From Massilia sp. HP4 (lineage in GTDB: Bacteria; Pseudomonadota; Gammaproteobacteria; Burkholderiales; Burkholderiaceae_D), in the NCBI RefSeq assembly GCF_005222695.1, contig NZ_STGG01000057.1, forward strand, positions 1 to 64,000: DNA of 64,000 nucleotides, in the 5' to 3' direction. Of this stretch, positions 25,044 to 34,399 are shown piece after piece. The position numbers and the translations under genes are program-made. Numbering within the stretch: position 1 is the first letter of the stretch; each line of letters opens with the position of its first letter. The notes below the pieces were generated by a model. It was given only the letters and a program-made list of their open reading frames with translations, made no database searches and was not told where the DNA came from.

Positions 25044-26093
25044 TCAGTAGCCCATGTTGCGCATGCATTCCTTGGCGTCGTTGTAGTTTGAAGTTAATCC
25101 GACGCAAGCTGCCTGCGCCGACTTCCTCTTTTTGGATTCGAGCGATTCTTGATAATCAGGTGCCGCACCTGCAGCACGCCGAACCGCGTCTGCCTTGTCG
25201 AGACGTGCCATGAGCACTTTGTCGCTCTCCCATTGGGCAGCGGCGTTCGTAAGAATTACCTTACCTTCAACAATTTTTCCTTCGCGAACCTGTGCGCCAA
25301 GAAGCTTGCCCGATCGAATCGCACAGCGTTTGATGTGAGGAAGGTACACGCCATCGATTTTGCGCGACCCGTCGCTAATGGTTACGGTGCCGCCTGCCGG
25401 ATCGTCGGCGTCAATGGCGACGTCGCCAATCAGGGACGATACCTCATCCCCCGATACACTCAGGTCTGGATGAGTTCCGCTGTCGCTGAAGCAAGCAGCG
25501 GCAAGCCCGAGTGCGCCCATGATCCGCGCACGGCCAGGTGTGTCTGCCACCGGCTGCTTTTCCAACTGTGTATCCTTCAGCAGGACCCAGCCATGACTAC
25601 TATCCTCCGCTGCGATTCCGGTAACAGCGACCACGTCATTCGATGCTAGCGGCGGGCTTCCCGGTGGAACGCTGACGTTGAGCCCGACCCCTTTCACGCT
25701 TAGTCGGAAGGTATCCCCAAGGACTGCTCCCACTGTGCCGTGAGCGGCCACGCGCTTTCCGTAGCAATGCTCTCGGTGCGACGCTATGGGAAGTGCCGGT
25801 GAACAGGCGCTGACGGCACCGTCGCCGATCGCCGTCATTTCCTCCGTTTCACCTTCAAACAGAATGGCTCCTTGTGGGGCGGCTTGACGCAGCTCGTTCA
25901 ACACATTCCGATTCAGGTCGACGGACGAACGCTTATCACCGGCGAATAATTGGTCCAGCGCTTTTTTTTCTACCGCGAAGGTCTCAGCTTCGTCGCGGAC
26001 TTGCTTCTCTTCCTTCGATTCACAGGCGGCAAGACTGACGCATATGGCAAATACGAGCAGTATCTGCCCCAGGGATAACACGTTGTTGGTCAT
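25044..26093 (-). CDS. Hypothetical lipoprotein
   Basis: 349 residues. The start at 26093 has AGGATTCCG before it. A signal peptide ends in the lipobox L-A-A-C (ILLVFAICVSLAACES), so the protein should be a lipoprotein. Two later cysteine-containing stretches (SACSPALPIASHREHCYG; AAACFSDSG) and a region resembling small OB-like beta segments (GTVGAVLGDTFRLSVKGVGL) are visible. The C-terminal helix AQAACVGLTSNYNDAKECMRN carries two more cysteines. I do not recognise the family. Confidence 0.6.
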   Translation of the reverse strand: MTNNVLSLGQILLVFAICVSLAACESKEEKQVRDEAETFAVEKKALDQLFAGDKRSSVDLNRNVLNELRQAAPQGAILFEGETEEMTAIGDGAVSACSPALPIASHREHCYGKRVAAHGTVGAVLGDTFRLSVKGVGLNVSVPPGSPPLASNDVVAVTGIAAEDSSHGWVLLKDTQLEKQPVADTPGRARIMGALGLAAACFSDSGTHPDLSVSGDEVSSLIGDVAIDADDPAGGTVTISDGSRKIDGVYLPHIKRCAIRSGKLLGAQVREGKIVEGKVILTNAAAQWESDKVLMARLDKADAVRRAAGAAPDYQESLESKKRKSAQAACVGLTSNYNDAKECMRNMGY

Positions 26094-26239
26094 CGGAATC
26101 CTAAGCAAGTGAATGGCGCAACCGAATATTTCGCTACAGAAATTATAGCGATAATTTTCCTAGATGCAAAGTCCATTGCTCGCATGTATCTTGAGCTTCG
26201 GCTTCATATACGGCATTCATCGATTCGGGATGACTTGCC

Positions 26240-26842
26240 GGGGACAGGCTCCAGCACCGGGCCAGCAACTGGACCCAGGCCCATTTCCGCTGGCTGGAAA
26301 CGCTGAAGTTCACTCAGCCCATCCAACAAATCGTCTTCCAGGAATACGTGGATATGGTGACGGCGCTGACCAAGAGCGTGGTCGGGATCGACGAACAACC
26401 GGCCCTCGCCGCTAACGCATCGGTATTTTTCCCAATCATCGAAGCGCTGATAGCACTGCGCGGCGTCAACCTGCTCACGGCGGTAACCATCGTGGCGGTT
26501 GGCGATCTGCGGCGCTTCACTAGCGCGCCGCAACTGATGGCGTATCTTGGACTGGTGCCAAGCGAGCATTCCAGTGGCGCCAGCAAGTCCGGGGCGGCAT
26601 CACCAAGACCGGAAACAGTCATGTGCGCCGCGTCTTGGTCGAGGCTGCGTGGACCTATCGCCATCCTGCGCAAGACTGCTGTCTTGCAACGGCGTGCCGA
26701 GCGCACCACGCAAGCGGTGCAGGAGATCGCATGGGATGCCCAGAAACGCCTATGCGGTCGCTACCAGCATATGGAGGCGAAGGGCAAGCTCAAGGTGCAG
26801 GCGTGTACTCCGGTGGCGCGCGAGCTGGCTGGCTTTATTTAA
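26240..26842 (+). pseudogene. IS110-family transposase, truncated and frameshifted
   Basis: Reading NWTQAHFRWLETLKFTQPIQ, then VDMVTALTKSVVGIDEQ, VNLLTAVTIVAVGDLRRFTS and AYLGLVPSEHSSG gives the C-terminal (transposase_20) half of an IS110/IS1111-type enzyme. At about 26575-26610 the frame shifts so that HVRRVLVEAAWTYRHPA is in another frame, and it returns at VLQRRAERTTQAVQEIAWDAQKRLC. The N-terminal DEDD catalytic half is absent. It is therefore a dead relic. No terminal repeats are seen. Confidence 0.75.
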
Positions 26843-27516
26843 GCCGTCGGCCAAGCCATGCCGCAGCCGGCACTAACGCAATAAACGGAGTCGAGCATGA
26901 CACAGCAGCGTATCGGTAGCAGAATGAACAACGGCGGGAGAACCCTCGAGGGCACTATGAGGCGTCCAGTGATGGAATGACCCTCGAACCTAGAGCGAGG
27001 CAGCTCCCCGACGAATCGGTTGTCATGCGGTATCCAATCCGCGCATATCAGACTGATCAACCGTCGGCATGTCGTCCGTTCTGCTACCAATACAATGCAA
27101 GAAACAAAAATATTTTTCGACGGACTTGACAGGTCCAATACATATCAGTGTCCTGAATTGAAAGTTCGCCGCATTTATTCAACGAATCTTCAATTCAGGA
27201 CAACGGGCGTGTCGCATTCAGGGATTTCGCTGCAATGCTGCCGGTTGGGGATGGCCTCGGCAAGGGCGTGCAGGCGCTGCGCATGCTGCCGCCATGGGGG
27301 TCGCTGCGCACGGAGCAAGCCGGATCGTCGAAGGCGGCGGCCGCTTCGCTTGCTTTGATCGACCTCCTGCACATGGAATGGTGGGTCAGCTTGCAACTTG
27401 ACCGGGATGGCGCAAGCGCGCGCATCTGTCGCAACAGCTCGTGACGCCTTATGATATGGCGTGCGTCGGCCGAAGAATATTGCTCGGCCGCACTGAACCT
27501 CAGACAAAGGAAACCC
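26843..27516. other. Gap with a damaged MITE copy, otherwise no gene
   Basis: 674 bp between the IS110 relic and the dienelactone hydrolase gene. It contains a 56-bp deletion form of the inverted-repeat element (see 27147-27202). Short open frames on both strands have no ribosome sites and no recognisable content. The GC content rises again after about 27200. Confidence 0.5.
27147..27202. repeat. Internal-deletion copy of the inverted-repeat element
   Basis: The left end AGTGTCCTGAATTG and GAAAGTTCG is joined directly to CCGCATTTATTCAACGAATC and the right end CAATTCAGGACA. The middle ~100 bp present at 53671-53763 is missing. Both outer ends are kept except for the last bases on the right. 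Confidence 0.8.
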
Positions 27517-28215
27517 ATGTCCGAACAACTCACCGTCACTACGGCTGATCGCAGCTTCGACTGCTACGTCGCTCGCCCCGATGTCGGCGGCACCTATCCC
27601 GTCATCGTTGTGCTGCAGGAAATCTTCGGCGTGAACGGCGGCATCCGCAGCATCGCCGACAATTACGCCGCCAAGGGGTATATCGCCGTCGCCCCCGACC
27701 TGTTCTGGCGCACCGATCCCGGCATCCAGTTGTCGGAAGCCAACGAGGCCGACGTCGCCAAGGCGTTCGCCATGTACCAGGCCTACGACTTTGACCACGG
27801 CGTGCAGGACATCGCCGCCACCATCAGCGCCGCGCGCACGATGGAAGGCAGCACCGGCAAGGTCGGCGTCACCGGCTACTGCCTGGGCGGCCTGATGACC
27901 TACCTGGCCGCGGCCCGCACCGACGGCGATGCCTTCGCGGCCTATTATGGCGGCGGCACCGACCAGTATCTGCACGAAGCCAAGCATATCGGCGCTCCCC
28001 TGCTGTATCACCTGGCCGGCGCCGACGAATACATCGGACCCGAGGCACAGGCGCAGATCAAGGCCGCGCTGGAAGACAAGGCCGATGCTGAGGTGCACAT
28101 TTACCCGGAGCGCGACCATGCGTTCGCGCGTCCGGGCGGCAGTCACTACGATCATGGCGATGCGACGCTGGCCAACAGCCGTACCGACGAGTTTTTTGCG
28201 CGTACGCTGCGCTAA
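27517..28215 (+). CDS. Dienelactone hydrolase family protein
   Basis: 232 residues, alpha/beta hydrolase. The triad is cysteine-based: GYCLGG (Cys near residue 122), Asp in AGADEYIG, and His in ERDHAFARPGG. Early motifs PVIVVLQEIFGVN and YAAKGYIAVAPDLFW are characteristic. Members hydrolyse dienelactones in chlorocatechol breakdown, but many are general carboxymethylenebutenolidase-like enzymes with unknown substrate. The ATG at 27517 follows AAAGGAAACCC. The codon use is GC-rich like the core genome, so this gene lies at or beyond the right edge of the AT-richer island. Confidence 0.88.
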   Translation: MSEQLTVTTADRSFDCYVARPDVGGTYPVIVVLQEIFGVNGGIRSIADNYAAKGYIAVAPDLFWRTDPGIQLSEANEADVAKAFAMYQAYDFDHGVQDIAATISAARTMEGSTGKVGVTGYCLGGLMTYLAAARTDGDAFAAYYGGGTDQYLHEAKHIGAPLLYHLAGADEYIGPEAQAQIKAALEDKADAEVHIYPERDHAFARPGGSHYDHGDATLANSRTDEFFARTLR

Positions 28216-28421
28216 GCGCCTGGACCTGATCCTGATCTGAGCCGCTGCATGCGACGCCGCGCAAGCCCGTACGCCGCTTCTATCCACGCAGATCGTTAGC
28301 CCTCGCGCAGCCTGATCTTCGCCATAGCCGCCGCGTCCGCTTCGACTACCGTATCTCGAGCCACCCCGCCGTGCCCACCAGGGTGCGGCGGCATGGCTTT
28401 CCGATACGAAAGGAGAATCTC

Positions 28422-29169
28422 ATGGCGAGGTTCGGCGTAGAAGCAATCAGGTATTTCAACCATGCGCGCGCCGCCGGCGTGAGCACGGCGGGAGACCTGA
28501 CGTACACCATCAACAGAAGCAACGGTTTCGACAGCACACTGCGTTCGGCCGGTCACACCCACGCGTTCTACTGGTCCAACACCAACGTCTGGGAAACCGA
28601 CATCCGCGACATCGCCAGGGCGGCAACGACAGCAACTGGGTCGATGACGTCGACCTGTTCTGGATCGAGACCCACGGTAATTCCGAAGCCGATGGGCGGG
28701 CGCGCATGCTGTCGACATCGCGCGCACCGACTGGCGCACCTGGTCCGACCGCTGGCAGTTGGGCGAAGACTGGAACAGCGAATGGGTGATGGCCTATTCC
28801 TGTCACACGGTCAACCTGAACGCCGTCACCGGCCTGTGGAATATCTTCGCGCGCCTGCACATCTACTGCGGCGCCTGGGGCGATATGTATGACGGCATCA
28901 CCACCGACGAATGCGGCGAAGACGTGGCCGACAAACTGGTCGACGGCGCCACCGTTTCCAGCGCCTGGCACGACGGCGTGTCCTACTGGTGGGTCGACAA
29001 CCATCCGGTCACGGTGTGCGTCGGCGATGCCGCGACCTGGAACGGCGGCAATATCCGTTGGGACCTCTCCGCCATCAACCGCGACCATCTATGGGGCCAT
29101 GGCAATGTGGGGTCCGACCTGGCGCCCGCGCAGCAGGCATGTCTCTTGTGGAAGTGGACGGAGGGCTGA
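28422..29169 (+). pseudogene. DUF6345-like gene with two frameshifts
   Basis: AGGAGA precedes an ATG that reads MARFGVEAIRYFNHARAAGV to NVWETDIRDIAR. There the frame is lost near 28618-28620, within AGGGCGG. One missing G would restore GGNDSNWVDDVDLFWIETHG. A second single-base loss near 28712-28715 restores DIARTDWRTWSDRWQLGEDW through to WKWTEG. Counting both bases, the intact protein would be 249 residues. The tyrosine/tryptophan-rich pattern with a LFWIETHGN strand and MAYSCHTV resembles what I recall of DUF6345 proteins, with low certainty. The next gene starts 3 bp after the stop. Confidence 0.6.
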
Positions 29170-29172
29170 ACC

Positions 29173-30076
29173 ATGAACCAGCAAACCCTGATCGATCATC
29201 TGATGAAGACCGGCGCCAGCAGCACGCCTGGCCGCGCCGACATCATTGCGCTTACCGCGCTCACCCGCAACGATGCGCGCGCCAGCATGAACCGGTTCCT
29301 GACCGCCTTGCACGAAGCCGATATCTTCCGCCACGACCGCGCCAACCTGGCCGAGCGCGGCGAACGCAGCGTGGCCCACCTGGCCGATGGCGCGCGCGCC
29401 GTGGTCTACCACGCCTCGGGCGCGCTGCAGTACGTATCCGGCCTGGCGCCGTTCCAGGCGCCCATTCTCGTGCGCCAGCTGGAGCCAGCCGCGCAGCGGC
29501 TCGACCTGGCGGCCTGGGTCGGTGAACGCGGCAGCCTCGCCTTCGAGCGCCTGTGGCAAACCAAGGCGCGGCGCCGACCGTGACCAGCAGCTGTCCGATG
29601 TCCTGCTGGTGCGCGCCACCGGCGCCTGGCGTCATGCGGTGGGCGAGATCCCGGTACTGGGTGCGGCCTCGGTGGCCGTGCGCCTGGCCGGCGACGGCGC
29701 GGTCGATGCGCTGTCGCTGCGCATCCGGCACAGCGATGGCGAGGTGCTCGACAGCGCGCCGGTGATCGACACCGAGCTGGTGGCGCGCCAGCTGGCCGAG
29801 CGCCTGGCCGACGTGCTTGGCAAGTCAAAGGAGCGGTTGCCGACCGATGTCGTGCAATCGGCCACGATGCGCTTCGGCTACCTCGACCTGGGCAAGCGCA
29901 AGGCCCAGCGGGTGCTGGCGCCGGCCTATGTCGGGCAGATCGTGCTGCAGCAACGGCTCGAACGGCAGGCGCATGTGCTGGCGGTGTCGGCGACCGAGCG
30001 GCCATATCTCGAGCTGCCCCTATTTGGCAGCGAGGCGCCGCAGCTGCGCGGGCGTGGGCTGCATCCGGCTTCGTGA
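29173..30076 (+). pseudogene. Unknown gene with one frameshift, partner of the preceding one
   Basis: The first frame reads MNQQTLIDHLMKTGASSTPG to VGERGSLAFERLWQTKA and stops at 29583. One extra base near 29565-29573 (GGCGCGGCGCC) separates it from a second frame, ADRDQQLSDVLLVRATGAWR to the TGA at 30076. Joined, it is about 300 residues. The first part looks helical with an RNDARASMNRFLTALHEADIF segment. I know no family. It lies 3 bp behind the previous broken gene, so the pair was an operon. Confidence 0.55.
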
Positions 30077-30086
30077 GCGGCAACAA

Positions 30087-30114
30087 CGTGGACGGCAGAG
30101 CCGTCCACCCTACG
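30087..30114. repeat. Single REP-like GTAG palindrome
   Basis: Read on the minus strand it starts CGTAGGGTGGACGGC and closes with GCCGTCCACG: a perfect 9-bp stem GTGGACGGC/GCCGTCCAC after a GTAGG foot. It is related to the pair at 8853-8964. Its GTAG overlaps the nasA stop codon. Confidence 0.75.
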
Positions 30115-32797
30115 CGACGATTCTCATCTCCTGCAGCAGCGATTTGATCTCGGGAATGCACGAACCGCAGTTGCCGCCGGCCCGCAGGCAGGCCGTCACC
30201 TCGGCTGGCGTCTTCAAATCCCGCTTTTCGATCGCTGCACAGATCGTGTTGCGGCCCACGCCAAAACAAGAGCAGACGGTCGGTCCCGGATCCGGCCCCT
30301 GGGCCGGCGCCCGTCCGGCCAGCAGGGTTGCGCGTTCGGGTCCGCTTAACGCGGGCCGGGCAAACAACTCGCCAAGCCAGGCGCGGGCCGGCAAATCCGG
30401 CCGGCGCGACACGAACAGGCAGGCTTCCAGCCTGCCGTCGACCACCAGCGCCGCGCGCAGCATGCCTTCCGACTTGTCCTGGTACTCGATCCAGTCCGCG
30501 TCCTCGCCCGCCCCCAACAGCGCGCGCGCCATGTCGGGCGTTACCGGCTCCCGGCCGCCCAGCTCATAGCGCACAAAGCCGCTGCCGCGCATGCGGGTCC
30601 AGTGCGCCACCCGTTGCAGGTCCAGCTCGGTGCGGCTGAGGATGAAGCCATACCAGGCCACGCCGAACGGTTCCACCCGCACCGGCGTATGCTTGAATTC
30701 GGGTTCGCCCGACACCGGATCGACTTCGGGGTTGACCAGCGCGCCGACGCGCGCATCGGACGCCGTTTGCCCATTCCAGTGGATCGGCACGAACACGGCG
30801 CCGCGCGCGATGCCGCCGCCGTGCGCCACGCGCGCCACCATCGCGCCCCATTGCGAACTGACACGCGCCAGTTCACCTTCGCGCACGCCGGCCAGCAGCG
30901 CGTCGTGCGGATGCAAATCCACGAACGGTTCCGGCGCATGGCCGGCCAGGCGCGGCGATTTTCCGGTGCGCGTCATCGTATGCCACTGGTCGCGCAGGCG
31001 CCCGGTATTGAGCGCCAGCGGATACTCGCCGCCGGGCGCATGGACCGGCGCGCGCGGCGCGGTCGCGATGAAACGCGCCTTGCCGTCCGGGTGGGAAAAA
31101 CGGCCATCGCCGAACAGGCGCGCGGTGCCTTCGGTCGCCGACTGCAAGGGCCACTGCACCGGCTGCAGGGCATCGTAGGCGGCGCGGTCCATGCCGACCA
31201 GCGGGTCGAGCCGGAAGGCGCGGCGGTGGCCGTCCTCGCCATTCTTCCAGGTCGACAGCCGCGCATGTTCGTCGAAGATCGCGTGCGCGCCTTCGTAGTC
31301 GAAGCCGGCGTAGCCCATGCGCCGCGCGACCTCGCACAGCGCCTGCCAGTCGGCACGCGCTTCGCCCGGCGCCGGCAAGAAGGCGCGCTGGCGCGAGATG
31401 CAGCGTTCGGAATTGGTCACCGTGCCATCCTTTTCGCCCCAGGCCAGGGCCGGCAGCAGCACGTGCGCATACTGTCCGACGTCGGTATTGGCCACCACGT
31501 CCGACACCACCACCAGTTCGCAAGCCGCCAGCGCGCGCCGCACCTGGTCGGCGTCCGGCATGCTGACCACCGGATTGGTGGCCATGATCCACACTGCCTT
31601 GACTTGTCCCGTTTCCACCGCGCGGAACAGGTCGACCGCCTTCAGGCCCGGCTTGTCGGCGATGCGTGGCGCATCCCAGAAGGTGCGCACCGCCTCGCGG
31701 TGTTCGGCGTTATCCAGGTCGAGGTGAGACGCCAGCATATTGGCCAGGCCGCCCACTTCACGGCCGCCCATCGCGTTCGGCTGGCCGGTCAGCGAAAACG
31801 GGCCCATGCCGGCGCGGCCGATGCGGCCGGTCAGCAGGTGGCAGTTGATGATGCTGTTGACCTTGTCGGTGCCGCTCGAAGACTGGTTCACGCCCATCGA
31901 GAATGCAGTGACCACTTTTTCGGTGCGCGCGAACAGCGCATAGAACGCGCCCAGTTGCGCCGGGTCGACGCCGCAGGCACGCGCTACCTGGTCGATATCG
32001 CTGTCCACGCCGGCCACTTCCAGCGCCTTCTCCAGCCCGTGCGTATGCGCCGCGACGAACTCGCGGTCGATGGCGCCCTCGCGCGCCAGGTAAGCCAGCA
32101 GGCCGTTGAACAGCCACACGTCGCTGCCCGGCTTGAGCGGCAGGTGCAGGTCGGCCAGTTCGCAGGTGGCCGTGCGGCGGGGGTCGAGCACGACGATCTG
32201 CAGCCCGGGCCGCGCTTCCTTCGCCTTGGCGATGCGTTGGAACAGCGTCGGGTGGCACCAGGCGGCGTTCGAGCCGACCAGCACGATCGCATCGGCCTGC
32301 TCGAAGTCCTCATAGCAGCCCGGCACCACGTCTTCACCGAAGGCGCGCTTGTGGCCGGCCACGGCGGACGACATGCACAGGCGCGAGTTGGTATCGATAT
32401 TGGCGCTGCCGACGTAGCCTTTCATGAACTTGTTGGCGACGTAGTAATCCTCGGTGAGGATCTGGCCCGAGACGTACAGCGCCACCGCGTCCGGCCCGTG
32501 TGCGTCGATGATGCGCCTGAAACCGTCGGCGACGGTGTCCAGCGCCGCATCCCAGCCGGCGCGCGCCATGGCGCCGTCGCGGCGGATGCTTGGGAACAGC
32601 AGGCGGCCATCGAGGCCGAGCGTCTCGCCCAGGGCCGAACCCTTGACGCACAGGCGGCCGCGGCTGGCCGCATGTGCGGCGTCGCCTTCGATCAGCGCGC
32701 CGCCATCGCCCAGCGGTGTGGCCTTGACGCCGCAGCCGACGCCGCAGTAGGGACAGGTGGTGCGGACTTCCTGGAGCGGGATCGGCATATGCGACAT
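30110..32797 (-). CDS. nasA: Assimilatory nitrate reductase catalytic subunit
   Basis: 895 residues. The N-terminal 4Fe-4S motif (TCPYCGVGCG) precedes the molybdopterin oxidoreductase domains (GRLCVKGSALGETLG; NTNSRLCMSSAVAGHKRAFG; GMGPFSLTGQPNAMGGREVGG cut at its core). The dinucleotide-binding C-terminal domain follows (NTGRLRDQWHTMTRTGKS). The last ~60 residues hold a BFD-like [2Fe-2S] module (VCSCFGVGRNTI and GGNCGSCIPEI), typical of cytoplasmic NasA. It reduces nitrate to nitrite for assimilation. The start at 32797 is chosen because the next-upstream gene ends at 32811; an ATG three codons in is possible. Last gene of the narK operon. The stop TAG is inside a REP element. Confidence 0.95.
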   Translation of the reverse strand: MSHMPIPLQEVRTTCPYCGVGCGVKATPLGDGGALIEGDAAHAASRGRLCVKGSALGETLGLDGRLLFPSIRRDGAMARAGWDAALDTVADGFRRIIDAHGPDAVALYVSGQILTEDYYVANKFMKGYVGSANIDTNSRLCMSSAVAGHKRAFGEDVVPGCYEDFEQADAIVLVGSNAAWCHPTLFQRIAKAKEARPGLQIVVLDPRRTATCELADLHLPLKPGSDVWLFNGLLAYLAREGAIDREFVAAHTHGLEKALEVAGVDSDIDQVARACGVDPAQLGAFYALFARTEKVVTAFSMGVNQSSSGTDKVNSIINCHLLTGRIGRAGMGPFSLTGQPNAMGGREVGGLANMLASHLDLDNAEHREAVRTFWDAPRIADKPGLKAVDLFRAVETGQVKAVWIMATNPVVSMPDADQVRRALAACELVVVSDVVANTDVGQYAHVLLPALAWGEKDGTVTNSERCISRQRAFLPAPGEARADWQALCEVARRMGYAGFDYEGAHAIFDEHARLSTWKNGEDGHRRAFRLDPLVGMDRAAYDALQPVQWPLQSATEGTARLFGDGRFSHPDGKARFIATAPRAPVHAPGGEYPLALNTGRLRDQWHTMTRTGKSPRLAGHAPEPFVDLHPHDALLAGVREGELARVSSQWGAMVARVAHGGGIARGAVFVPIHWNGQTASDARVGALVNPEVDPVSGEPEFKHTPVRVEPFGVAWYGFILSRTELDLQRVAHWTRMRGSGFVRYELGGREPVTPDMARALLGAGEDADWIEYQDKSEGMLRAALVVDGRLEACLFVSRRPDLPARAWLGELFARPALSGPERATLLAGRAPAQGPDPGPTVCSCFGVGRNTICAAIEKRDLKTPAEVTACLRAGGNCGSCIPEIKSLLQEMRIVA

Positions 32798-32810
32798 GAA
32801 TGACTTTCTT

Positions 32811-34043
32811 TTACGCGGCCTGCGCTTCTTCACACATGGCAGGCCCGAACAACAAGCGATCGCGCAGCGCCGAGATATCGGCTCCGCGCTGGATCAGGTC
32901 GAAATACCAGGGGCCATCGAGCACGTCACCATACAGCACGGCGCCCGTGATGCGGTTCCCTTCGAGCACCAGGCGTTTATAGACGCCGGCGCGGCGGTCG
33001 CGCAGCACCAGGTCTTGCGTGCCCGGCCCGCCGACGATGTCCCCGGCCGAGTACAGGTCGATCCCGGTGACTTTCAGCTTGGTGGCGGTGGCCTGCTGCA
33101 CGTAGCGGCGGTGGCCCAGGCCGGCCAGGTGGGCCGCGCACACGCGCGCCTGCTCCCAGATCGGCGCCACCAGGCCGAAGGTCGCCTTGCGATGCTGCAC
33201 GCACTCGCCCACCGCATACACCCGCGGATCGTAGCTTTGCAGGGTGTCGTCGACCACGATCGCGCGCTCGACATGCAGGCCGGCGTCACGCGCCAGCGCC
33301 ACATTGGGACGCACGCCGGCCGCCATCACCACCAGGTCGGCCGGCAGCTCGAGGCCGTCCTTGAAGCGCACTCCCCCAACCTTGCCGTCGCCCAGGATGG
33401 CCTCGGTCTGTGCGCCGAGCAGGATGCGCAGGCCGCGCCGCTCCAGCGCCGCTTTCAACAACAACGATGCGTCGACATCGAGCTGCTGGTTGAGCAGGCT
33501 CTGGGTCAGGTGGACCACGGTGACGTCCATGCCCTGGCGCAGCAGGCCGTTGGCCGCTTCCAGGCCGAGCAGGCCGCCGCCGATCACGATCGCGTGTTTG
33601 CCATCGCGCGCGGCCTGCAGCATGGTGTCGACGTCGTCCAGGTCGCGGAAACCCACCACGCCCGGCAAGTCGGCGCCCGGCACCGGCACGATGAAGGGCT
33701 GCGAGCCGGTCGCCAGCAGCAGGCGGTCGTATTGCACTTGCCTGCCCGACCGGGCACGCACGATACGCCGCTTGCGGTCGATCGCCACCACCGGGTCGCC
33801 CGCATGCAAGGTGATGCCGTGTTCCTCGTACCAGCTGCGCGGATGCAGCACGATCGCATCGAACGTCTTCTCGCCGGCCAGCACCGGCGACAGCATGATG
33901 CGGTTGTAGTTCACACGCGGTTCGGCCCCGAACACGGTGATGTCGTACAGGTCGGGGGCCAACGCCAGCAGCTCCTCGACCGTGCGCATGCCGGCCATGC
34001 CGTTGCCGACCACGACCAGGGAGGGCTTTATCGCCGAACTCAT
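32811..34043 (-). CDS. NirB-like FAD/NAD(P) oxidoreductase, probable electron donor to NasA
   Basis: 410 residues. It is like the N-terminal half of NirB: VVVGNGMAGMRTVEELL (FAD), FGAEPRVNYNRIMLSPVLAG, then VIGGGLLGLEAANGLLRQGM for NAD(P)H and YAVGECVQHR. It has no BFD or siroheme domains. In Klebsiella, NasC plays the role of NAD(P)H-dependent electron carrier to NasA, and the position between nirD and nasA suits the same job here. The start ATG overlaps the nirD TGA (34040-34043), implying coupled translation. Confidence 0.85.
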   Translation of the reverse strand: MSSAIKPSLVVVGNGMAGMRTVEELLALAPDLYDITVFGAEPRVNYNRIMLSPVLAGEKTFDAIVLHPRSWYEEHGITLHAGDPVVAIDRKRRIVRARSGRQVQYDRLLLATGSQPFIVPVPGADLPGVVGFRDLDDVDTMLQAARDGKHAIVIGGGLLGLEAANGLLRQGMDVTVVHLTQSLLNQQLDVDASLLLKAALERRGLRILLGAQTEAILGDGKVGGVRFKDGLELPADLVVMAAGVRPNVALARDAGLHVERAIVVDDTLQSYDPRVYAVGECVQHRKATFGLVAPIWEQARVCAAHLAGLGHRRYVQQATATKLKVTGIDLYSAGDIVGGPGTQDLVLRDRRAGVYKRLVLEGNRITGAVLYGDVLDGPWYFDLIQRGADISALRDRLLFGPAMCEEAQAA

Positions 34044-34387
34044 GCGGCGACCCACACCTGCCCGGCGTCGATCCGCGCCGGATAGCTGGCGACCGATTGC
34101 GCCGGCGCCTCCAGGCACTCGCCGCTCTGCAGGTCGAAATGCTGCTTGTAGATCGGCGAAGCGACCACGATGCGCTCGCCGATGCTGCCCACCAGCCCGC
34201 GCGACAGGACGGCGGCCTGCGAGTTCGGATCGTAATTGTCGATGGCGAACACCCTCGGCGCATCGCCGCCGACGCGGAACACGGCCACCTGGCGGCCGTT
34301 CAGCAAGGCGCACACGCCGGTATCGGGCACGATCTCGTCCAGGGTGCAGACAGCGGTCCAGTTATCCAGTTGCAGGTCACGGTGCAT
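34040..34387 (-). CDS. nirD: Nitrite reductase small subunit NirD
   Basis: 115 residues of Rieske-like fold starting MHRDLQLDNWTAVCTLDEI. The two CxH cluster motifs of true Rieske proteins are absent, as is normal for NirD (IYKQHFDLQSGECLEA region). It partners NirB in reducing nitrite to ammonium. It begins 12 bp after the nirB stop. Confidence 0.94.
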   Translation of the reverse strand: MHRDLQLDNWTAVCTLDEIVPDTGVCALLNGRQVAVFRVGGDAPRVFAIDNYDPNSQAAVLSRGLVGSIGERIVVASPIYKQHFDLQSGECLEAPAQSVASYPARIDAGQVWVAA

Positions 34388-34399
34388 GACGAATCTCCT

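Noticed and set aside
21234..30080. Attachment-site duplication of the tRNA-Pro 3' end
   Set aside because: I looked for a repeat of the T-arm/acceptor sequence to the right and found none by eye; an integrase gene is also absent.
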